Shown: piece after piece, positions 60,201 through 64,000 of the stretch
Position numbering within the stretch: position 1 is the stretch's first letter
Layout of the letters: each line of letters begins with the position of its first letter
NCBI GenBank assembly: GCA_008933995.1
Contig: WARS01000016.1
Coordinates: 13,143,348 to 13,207,347 of the forward strand
Reading direction: 5' to 3'
DNA length: 64,000 nt
DNA from: Datnioides undecimradiatus
Taxonomy: Eukaryota; Chordata; Actinopteri; Lobotiformes; Datnioididae
Program-made: the position numbers and the translations under genes
Notes under the pieces: model-generated
Database searches by the model: none
What the model was told of the DNA's origin: nothing
Seen by the model: only the letters and a program-made list of their open reading frames with translations

Positions 60201-62306
60201 AGTTTATATATTTATCCCTGCAGAGCTTAGTGCACTTAACCTTGCTATTACAGGAAGTATAATAGCCTCCATTTAACATAATAAATGTGTTTATGTACTG
60301 CCAGAGAAACATTAAGTCCTCTGATTTCATGAAACATGTCATACTTCTGTAATTTTTATGGCTGCACATTCTAGGTAGAGCTAGGGCACACATTGAAACA
60401 GGGTCGGTTTCATCAGAATACATTTCCATATCCATTCCATTAACAATCACAGTCAATCACATGGGCTCATTTCTTCCCTTAAGATCTCCTTTTAAATCTG
60501 CTCACTTTCATCAGCATGTGGAGCCTCACATAGCCTCACCAAAGTTTAACTGCACAGTATTTTTTCTGTATTATTATTATTAGGTTTGTCTGGATACAGT
60601 GTCATCTGCCTCTGGGTATCTGCCTTCCACAGTCAGAGACTCAAATGTTAAGTTATTGTTTCCAGCCCTGCAAAGTGTACAGACCAGGTGCAAAGTAAAC
60701 ATTAGAGATAAGAGAGTAGATGAGTCTTTTTCAGATGTCCCCTTTGATAAGATATGTCATGTCTCCTTGAAGTTGTATAGAAGCCTGTTTGTGACTCTTT
60801 TGTGACATTTGATGGTATGCTTTAGACATTTTGCTTCCACGTTTAGACAAATATGAGGAGTCACTAAAGCCACCAAGCCATGAAGTAACTCTGTGAGCCT
60901 CTGCAAAGCCAGCCAGTTAGAACTGCCGGTTTGCACAGTATGTGTCTTATCAGGGAGTAAGGTGATAAGATCCATGTTCTCCTGTAGCCTTAGATCAAAC
61001 TTGTCACACTCACTGCAGGCAAGCGGGAATTGAAAATAATTGTTTTGTATCAGCTCCAATTTGCAGATTTTGATTTTCTGTCATTCTCTCTCAGTATATA
61101 ATCTTTTATCCTCAGCTATTGTTTGAGTTTTAGAGTCAGAACAATTCAGCTGTCACTGACTTTGGTCGGACAAATTATGTAGCTGTGTGTAGGTAGCAGC
61201 ACTAATTTGACGCAGCCCTGTGACACCCATTAGCATAAGTTCACTATCTTATGCTTGCCTGTGCACCTCTGTAAATGTCTGTATGTGTGTGTGTCCAGCG
61301 ATTTGTGTCCCAGGACTTTCTTCCCCCTGAATTCCAGCACCTGGTGTTATCTGGGGCTCGGCTCCGTCCTGGTCTGATGGTAAAATTGCTTCTGTGACCT
61401 TTGACCTCCTGATTAACCACTAATCACAATGGAGTAGAGTGAGCTGAATTGGGGTCAGTGGTGCAGTTCCCTCTCTAATGGTTCAGGATGGCACAAGGGA
61501 AAAGCAAACTGACCTCTTGTCAGCACTCAAAGGCACCTTAATCATGGAGCTTTCATAACACACCAGACAAAGCAGGGGAGCAGTTTGTTCTGTAACACAC
61601 ATAACCCATGTTATGTCCTGTAGGTGTTGCCAGAATAGATGCCGTGTCTGCTTCTGGATGAGGTACCATGTGCAGTGTTTTGGTTGTATGGGTTGAGTGA
61701 GGCTTGAGTAGTACCCATTTTTTAAAACGCATTATCACTCCTGATACACTGGTGTGGTCCCGATACTTATTTCGTTGTTATCCTGCCTCTCTCTCTTCTT
61801 TACCTCCCACCCTGATTCTGTATTTAGGAGAACCTGAAGCTGAGGGAGCAGAACGATGAGCTTAATGGTCAGATCCTCAGCCTCAGTCTGTATGAAGCAA
61901 AGAACCTGTTTGCCACACAGACCAAGGCCCAGTCTCTAGCTGCTGAGATAGACAATGCCTCCAGAGACCAGGTAAAATCACATGTATTCAGAGCATATCT
62001 GTTTTTCTAGGACAGATCACAGCAGAACAGTGTTCTAGATACTACATTACTCCAGATTTGAATCCAATATGATATGGAGGTCATCAACGGTGGCACCTAA
62101 CATATTAGTGATATTTTGTTTGATTTGATTTTTGTTTTAGTTCATTGTTGATTAAATTACATTTGTTTGACATCCTTCTTTCTCCTTAGTTAATGGAAGC
62201 CCTGAAGGAGCAGGAAGAAATCAACTTGCGCCTACGACAGTATATGGACAAAATCATCCTCTCCATCCTCGACCACAACCCCTCCATACTAGAGATAAAG
62301 AACTAG
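12841..62306 (+). CDS. rab11fip4: Rab11 family-interacting protein 4 (class II FIP)
   Basis: Fifteen coding exons (12841-12993, 16758-16845, 17843-17922, 50338-50588, 50997-51182, 53142-53276, 55600-55635, 56615-56714, 57231-57334, 57475-57615, 57989-58070, 59149-59286, 59472-59630, 61828-61971, 62190-62306), all GT-AG with matching phases, give 637 residues, the length I recall for human RAB11FIP4. Order: EF-hand loops at 27-38 and 60-71; acidic linker with QFEDYGEGEE; CSQC; coiled coil from about 270 to 600; Rab11-binding domain ending DHNPSILEIKN. Family knowledge: class II FIPs bind Rab11 and Arf GTPases on recycling endosomes and act in endocytic recycling, cytokinesis and neural or retinal development. 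Exons 4-15 match human FIP4 almost residue for residue in the coiled coil and RBD, which separates it from FIP3. Whether this is the a or b teleost copy is not decided. Confidence 0.95.
12994..16757 (+). other. rab11fip4 intron 1
   Basis: AT-rich intron. It contains a triplicated GTTGGTAAAT unit near 14517-14546 and no supported exon on either strand. Confidence 0.8.
14517..14546. repeat. three tandem copies of a GTTGGTAAAT-like decamer
   Basis: Two exact copies and a third, truncated copy in direct tandem inside intron 1. Confidence 0.75.
16758..16845 (+). CDS. rab11fip4: rab11fip4 exon 2: second EF-hand
   Basis: Residues 52-80 plus one base. VKRLAKCLDPGAHGKINFKD aligns with the human FIP4 EF2 segment (YLDPNDLGRINFKD as I recall it); the loop is degenerate (Gly at 3, His at 5). 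Acceptor ttccacag, donor aaag|gttagg, phase 1. Confidence 0.95.
16846..17842 (+). other. rab11fip4 intron 2
   Basis: About 1 kb with no other exon or repeat of note. Confidence 0.7.
17843..17922 (+). CDS. rab11fip4: rab11fip4 exon 3: variable linker
   Basis: 80 nt, phase 1 in and phase 0 out, encoding GYVRVLKKRSE...AAGFYQ (residues 81-107). Acceptor tttctttgcag, donor caa|gtaagt. The sequence differs from human exon 3 (GCEELLKDVLSVES... in my memory), but position, phases and size class agree, and it brings the total to exactly 637 residues. Confidence 0.8.
20236..20249 (+). promoter_or_regulatory. near-consensus RFX X-box
   Basis: GTTGCCATAGCAAG, compared with the inverted-repeat consensus GTTGCCATGGCAAC. 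It sits in a long stretch (about 20040-20290) that reads like a conserved non-coding element. Confidence 0.4.
20445..20499. repeat. (GT)n microsatellite with interruptions
   Basis: GT units interrupted by GCGTGCGTATGCGTATG inside intron 3; alternating purine-pyrimidine throughout. Confidence 0.9.
20624..20665. repeat. (CA)n microsatellite
   Basis: CA units about 130 bp after the preceding GT array, with the complementary motif on the same strand, so the two could pair as an imperfect inverted repeat. Confidence 0.9.
23764..23793. repeat. (CAGTC)n pentanucleotide repeat
   Basis: Five to six CAGTC units, the last ones diverged (TAGTC), in intron 3. Confidence 0.9.
26427..26492 (+). other. rab11fip4: candidate alternative terminal or poison exon of rab11fip4
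   Basis: A good acceptor (gatatttcccttgcag) is followed by 21 sense codons and TAA in exactly the phase left by exon 3. The peptide includes GLDEYDPFFNIAFELGIL. There is no GT donor before the stop. Inclusion would end the protein after the EF-hands at about residue 128, or trigger decay. No transcript evidence is available here. Confidence 0.35.
27150..27232. repeat. (CA)n microsatellite
   Basis: A long CA array with minor interruptions at both ends, in intron 3. Confidence 0.95.
28224..28304. repeat. imperfect (CA)n microsatellite
   Basis: CA units with scattered G and T substitutions, in intron 3. Confidence 0.9.
30777..30820. repeat. pyrimidine tract, (CT)-rich
   Basis: Almost pure C/T over about 44 nt on the plus strand (CT units mixed with CCC and TTT). 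It accounts for the Glu/Arg-rich minus-strand frame there. Confidence 0.8.
31905..31955. repeat. possible fragment of a dispersed fish repeat
   Basis: Contains ATAGATAAGATTAGATGATC followed by a CCCAGGGTGAAA motif, resembling the 3' ends of dispersed fish retroposons that carry GATCCCCAGGGGGAAA-type sequence. Too short to assign to a family. Confidence 0.3.
33311..33355. repeat. (AT)/(GT) microsatellite
   Basis: A CATACATATATATG segment running into about ten GT units. Confidence 0.9.
37092..37129. repeat. 19-nt tandem duplication
   Basis: GCGCTCTGTCTGCTGTCAT is followed directly by a second copy with one mismatch, in intron 3. Confidence 0.85.
38753..38760 (+). promoter_or_regulatory. POU octamer ATGCAAAT
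   Basis: Exact octamer, 79 nt upstream of the RFX palindrome, in the internal promoter. Octamers are bound by Oct/Brn POU factors. Confidence 0.45.
38839..38851 (+). promoter_or_regulatory. perfect RFX X-box palindrome
   Basis: GTTGCTAAGCAAC: two exact inverted half-sites with a one-base spacer, flanked by CCGCCCAC and CCACCCAC boxes. It matches the X-box form used by RFX factors in neural and ciliary gene promoters. Confidence 0.65.
39297..39371 (+). CDS. rab11fip4: rab11fip4 alternative exon 1B (short isoform start)
   Basis: ATG followed by 24 codons (starts MTSVDEGFGG, ends PSLVYG), ending exactly in phase 0 at a consensus donor (ggg|gtaagc), which is the phase exon 4 requires. Joined to exons 4-15 it gives 555 residues lacking both EF-hands. 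It is the first in-frame ATG; its Kozak context is weak (T at -3). Mammalian and zebrafish FIP4 are known to have long and short forms, which supports the assignment. Confidence 0.7.
39554..39578. repeat. (GT)n microsatellite
   Basis: About 12 GT units, roughly 180 bp after the exon 1B donor. Confidence 0.9.
47527..47588. repeat. (CA)/(CG) alternating purine-pyrimidine tract
   Basis: CA units interleaved with several CGCG steps over about 62 nt, a composition favourable to left-handed DNA. Confidence 0.9.
50338..50588 (+). CDS. rab11fip4: rab11fip4 exon 4: acidic linker
   Basis: Residues 108-190 plus two bases; first exon shared by both isoforms. Rich in Glu, Asp and Ser (VEEPEEEVADEG, SDTSDSLLRPGDKEDALGDL), like human FIP4 ...SPAEKDGGLGGLFLPEDK. 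Acceptor accccag, donor gaa|gtgagc, phase 2. Confidence 0.93.
50997..51182 (+). CDS. rab11fip4: rab11fip4 exon 5: conserved EDYGEG linker
   Basis: Residues 191-252 plus bases. Contains TSDLSTRSSASLNEEQFEDY followed by GEGEEPDYTPSSPCPDDETR, strongly conserved with mammalian FIP4 and, at FEDYGEG, with FIP3. Acceptor ttcctcag, donor ctag|gtatga. Confidence 0.97.
51340..51476. mobile_element. degraded dispersed fish retroposon-derived repeat
   Basis: Contains, in order, CACCAATTAACCTGCATGTC, GCAGACAGGGGAAGGACATG, CAAACTCCAC and CTAACCACTGCACC, the ordered words of a very common fish LINE/SINE-derived repeat. The copy is diverged and internally shortened, and it has no coding capacity. Confidence 0.55.
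52888..52921. repeat. perfect inverted repeat, 15-bp arms, 4-nt loop
   Basis: ACTAAGTAACACAGA, loop GTTA, then the exact reverse complement; 34 nt in all, inside intron 5. Confidence 0.92.
53024..53053. repeat. (CA)n microsatellite
   Basis: About 14 CA units with one interruption, some 90 nt before exon 6. Confidence 0.9.
53142..53276 (+). CDS. rab11fip4: rab11fip4 exon 6: CxxC segment and coiled-coil start
   Basis: Residues 253-297. AGQTPRKVRQ, then DIYCSQCSKKVNLLNDLEAR, matching human YCSQCCKKINLLNDLEARLK. The two cysteines in CSQC could be metal-binding or structural. Acceptor tgcttgcag, donor cag|gtagga. Confidence 0.97.
53277..55599 (+). other. rab11fip4 intron 6
   Basis: Non-coding. 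It holds a tight motif cluster at 53965-54060 (T-MARE, EBF-type palindrome, CTAATTAG). Otherwise AT-rich. Confidence 0.7.
53965..53977. promoter_or_regulatory. perfect T-MARE (TGCTGACTCAGCA)
   Basis: Exact 13-bp palindromic Maf recognition element in intron 6. It is 8 nt from TCCCCGGGGA (53985-53994), a match to the EBF/COE palindrome, and 48 nt from CTAATTAG (54025-54032), a homeodomain dimer-type palindrome. Confidence 0.5.
55600..55635 (+). CDS. rab11fip4: rab11fip4 exon 7: 36-nt microexon
   Basis: Encodes PNRKISSTAFG (residues 298-309), identical to the human FIP4 segment as I recall it. Being 36 nt in phase 2/2, it can be skipped in frame. Acceptor ctttgtag, donor aag|gtaagc. Confidence 0.95.
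55636..56614 (+). other. rab11fip4 intron 7
   Basis: About 1 kb; pyrimidine-rich middle and one GT microsatellite, no exon. Confidence 0.7.
56336..56378. repeat. (GT)n microsatellite
   Basis: About 20 GT units with one GAGC interruption. Confidence 0.9.
56615..56714 (+). CDS. rab11fip4: rab11fip4 exon 8
   Basis: Residues 310-343: QLLHNSNLSSSNGSTEDLFR then DSIDSCDIDINEK, near-identical to human FIP4. Serine-rich hinge before the main coiled coil. Acceptor tgaacag, donor aag|gtatga, phase 0 out. Confidence 0.97.
57231..57334 (+). CDS. rab11fip4: rab11fip4 exon 9: coiled coil
   Basis: Residues 344-377. VSSLEKKVAELENEILMNGD then LKSKLKQENTQLVH, with heptad hydrophobics; human FIP4 has LEKKVTELENDSLTNGD. 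Acceptor tctggcag, donor cag|gtaggg. Confidence 0.97.
57475..57615 (+). CDS. rab11fip4: rab11fip4 exon 10: coiled coil
   Basis: Residues 378-424: VHELEEQLKDQETRAEQ, then RRHRETYSKMERDKNTQIEL. Highly charged helical sequence. Acceptor taccctcag, donor ccg|gtgaga. Confidence 0.97.
57989..58070 (+). CDS. rab11fip4: rab11fip4 exon 11: coiled coil
   Basis: Residues 425-452: VKQLEEENNDFAANMCRLK, then SQTEKLDE. Acceptor gttttcag, donor gag|gtaagc, phase 0 out. Confidence 0.97.
58071..59148 (+). other. rab11fip4 intron 11
   Basis: About 1.1 kb; includes a G4-T9-G10 homopolymer run at 58498-58520. No exon seen. Confidence 0.7.
59149..59286 (+). CDS. rab11fip4: rab11fip4 exon 12: coiled coil
   Basis: Residues 453-498: EKQRMTDKLEDTSLRLKDEM, then DLYRKMMDKLRQNRHQFQKE. 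Nearly identical to human FIP4. Acceptor cttcttcag, donor gag|gtggga. Confidence 0.98.
59472..59630 (+). CDS. rab11fip4: rab11fip4 exon 13: coiled coil with serine-rich hinge
   Basis: Residues 499-551: LIEDLRRELEHLQLFKLETE, KPGRSRSSSSGLSDFNSR, then REVELEHDIKRLKQ. The RSRSSSSGL hinge is a plausible basophilic kinase target. Acceptor gcgtgtag, donor cag|gtacgg; phase 0 in and out. Confidence 0.98.
61299..61379 (+). other. rab11fip4: candidate in-frame cassette exon of rab11fip4
   Basis: Acceptor tgtgtgtgtccag, then 27 sense codons without a stop (begins RFVSQDFLPPEF, ends ARLRPGLM), then donor atg|gtaaaa. At 81 nt and phase 0 on both sides, it fits exactly between exons 13 and 14. It is richer in GC than the surrounding intron. 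Prolines and low heptad character mean it would interrupt the coiled coil ahead of the Rab11-binding domain. I know of no such exon in mammalian FIP4. Confidence 0.4.
61395..61407. promoter_or_regulatory. perfect DR1 nuclear-receptor element
   Basis: TGACCTTTGACCT, i.e. AGGTCA-A-AGGTCA on the minus strand: two exact half-sites with one-base spacing, the type bound by RXR heterodimers, HNF4 and COUP-TF (NR2F). It lies 16 nt after the candidate cassette exon. Confidence 0.4.
61828..61971 (+). CDS. rab11fip4: rab11fip4 exon 14: coiled coil
   Basis: Residues 552-599: ENLKLREQNDELNGQILSLS, then LYEAKNLFATQTKAQSLAAE. Essentially the human sequence. Acceptor gtatttag, donor cag|gtaaaa. Confidence 0.98.
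62190..62306 (+). CDS. rab11fip4: rab11fip4 exon 15: Rab11-binding domain and stop
   Basis: Residues 600-637 and TAG. LMEALKEQEEINLRLRQYMD then KIILSILDHNPSILEIKN: the C-terminal FIP Rab-binding domain, whose helix and hydrophobic patch (YMDKII, with the following DHNPSILE) dock Rab11. Acceptor ctccttag. Confidence 0.99.
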   Translation, partial: LMEALKEQEEINLRLRQYMDKIILSILDHNPSILEIKN

Positions 62307-64000
62307 CAGCAACTCCACTGGAATGGCCGCCTTTTGGGAAAATGAGGGTCATTCCAGCTGTTTGACCATAACCTGCAGCCCAGGACAGGGATCTGTACAG
62401 GAAAGCAGAGGGAACAAGCGCCAGTCCTAAAAATTAGAGCATATAAATAGACATGCATTGCCCCCTGCTGTTTGTGGCAGGGAAAAGAACTTCTCTTCCA
62501 GAGAAGGTAGAATTGAATTCTCTACTGAACAAAAGAAGTTTCTGCAACCAGTGATTGGTTTCTGACTGCAGTCCAAAATACTGTGACTCTACAACTAGAT
62601 ATACTGCTTTGTTTTTATTCGCTGTCTAAGCTACGGTCAGAACTTTGAACTGGTGATTTCTTTCCAGAAATATCCTGCACTCAACATGCTTTGAAGATCG
62701 ACAAAGTCGATTTAATACACTGGACATATGTATCTTGGCATAAAAACTGGAACAATGTAACCAAACTGTGGGTCTTACTGTATCCTGGTGTGATATTAGC
62801 TGTATTATCCACTGATAGACAGTTAGGTATGATGTAGAGAGAGACAGTCATGAGATGGACAGGTTGGCAAGCAGACTGTAAACCAGACTCTCAGAGGAAT
62901 GAAGGCAGAAAAGTCGTGCCCTGCCTGATCTATCACCTGCCCATCTCTCCTCCCCTGTCATGTAGGTGTTCTCTGTTAAGTTGATGATCTACAGGAAAAG
63001 GTACGTTTGAAGAGAAGATAGAGAAAAGTGACAAGAGGCAAAAGAAATAAAACAATGAGAAATCCTATAACTACAAGGGAAGCAGAGGATTTCAAGTCAG
63101 ACAGAAAAGTAAAGCATCTCTTCCCTAAAGAGTTGGTGAGTCAGGTGGTGGACCACGTGTGCCAGCAAAGGAGGGTTTAGTGAAGTCGCTGATGGCTAAT
63201 CGAAGGTGAAAGTTTTTGTTTATTCTTGAGAACATGTCTTCCAGCAAACTTGCAATCAGTCCAATAGTGAATCAGTCCAATAGTGAATATTTTTCACTGA
63301 AAAGTGGCCCTTAGTTGGTTCAGGTGAGAAGTCAAGTGTCACTTTATGGAACAGAAGCTGCAACCAAGGAGTGTCTTTAAACTGTAACTTCCAAGGCTGC
63401 TATTTGCTAGCAGTGCATGAGCTTAAAAAAGGTACAGTGTTGCTAGCAATAGACCCAATGATGTTGCACAGAAATGTAAGGATATGAATGTACAGGTTGT
63501 GTGATGGACTTGTGTTGGAGTGACTGGGAGCCATTCTAACATGGTTTCCTGAGTCATCTCTCTATGCTCAGTGAAATCATCTTGGATATTGTACGTGAGC
63601 ATGCACAGGAGATTCACTTTTCACTTTTCAGTACAAAAGACTGGATTAGCAATCTCATAGAAGCACACAGGTTGCAGATTGTTTTTAATGTCCACTTAGC
63701 TCTTTGAAACTCAATAATACTGTAAATATCATGAATGTACAACTGGATATTTCACTTTCTGTGTGGCCAAAAAGGCTTTTTGATTTAAATCACTGTAATT
63801 GGTTATGATACATTGAAATACACATGTACAGTATTTGGTACTGGAATGAGGAGGGCATAGGTTGGAGAGGGGGTATGATTACAATCTGCTGTATTATGTG
63901 ATTAACTTGAGTTTTGCTTCCTTGCACAAAAAAACAAAGTTTTGTTTCCTTTTGCATGGTTCACATTTTATTCTGTGCCTTTTGGGGACATTTTTCCAAG
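62307..64000 (+). other. rab11fip4: rab11fip4 3' untranslated region (start; end not defined)
   Basis: Follows the stop codon without any further exon. An AATAAA at 63046-63051 is a possible poly(A) signal. Mammalian RAB11FIP4 has a long 3' UTR, so the transcript may continue past the window. A 16-nt direct duplication lies at 63254-63285. Confidence 0.55.
63254..63285. repeat. 16-nt exact tandem duplication in the 3' UTR
   Basis: AATCAGTCCAATAGTG occurs twice back to back, followed by the start of a third copy (AAT). Confidence 0.85.

Larger units (their letters stand above)
59631..61827 (+). other. rab11fip4 intron 13
   Basis: About 2.2 kb between two phase-0 exons. It holds the candidate in-frame cassette exon at 61299-61379 and a perfect DR1 element at 61395-61407; the rest is AT-rich spacer. 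Confidence 0.7.

Noticed and set aside
62307-64000. Possible miR-193/miR-365 genes, which lie downstream of mammalian RAB11FIP4
   Set aside because: Neither mature sequence is seen in the part of the flank included here; they may lie beyond the window.

Overview
The window is vertebrate, and most likely teleost fish, genomic DNA. It has small GT-AG exons in long AT-rich introns, dense CA/GT, CT and AAT microsatellites, and a whole gene whose exons read as a Rab11-FIP4 protein. No bacterial, plasmid, phage or retroviral gene content was recognised. There are two genes, one per strand, lying head to head with about 3 kb between their translation starts.

Positions 1-5798 hold no gene I can support, only microsatellites. 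From 9763 leftwards to about 5799 the minus strand carries a compact gene for a type I membrane protein. It has a signal peptide, three immunoglobulin-like domains, a transmembrane helix and a short tail without tyrosine motifs. Ten or eleven exons chain in consistent phase. It looks like a fish leukocyte/Fc-receptor-like Ig-superfamily receptor; I cannot name the orthologue, and its last exon is uncertain.

From 12841 to 62306 the plus strand carries rab11fip4. Fifteen coding exons chain without a break into a 637-residue protein: an EF-hand region, an acidic linker, a CxxC segment, a long coiled coil and the C-terminal Rab11-binding domain. Intron 3 is about 32 kb and contains a second promoter and first exon (38.7-39.4 kb). 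That exon splices in frame to exon 4 and would give a 555-residue form without EF-hands, matching the known long/short arrangement of this family. The 3' untranslated region runs from 62307 towards the window end.

Beyond the standard model the main candidates are: an in-frame 81-nt cassette exon at 61299-61379 that would interrupt the coiled coil; an in-frame terminal or poison exon at 26427-26492; a perfect RFX X-box and a perfect octamer in the internal promoter; a compact intron-6 cluster (perfect T-MARE, EBF palindrome, homeobox palindrome); a perfect DR1 element beside the cassette exon; and perfect hairpins, two in introns of the Ig-like gene and one in rab11fip4. All are read from sequence only and need transcript or conservation data.
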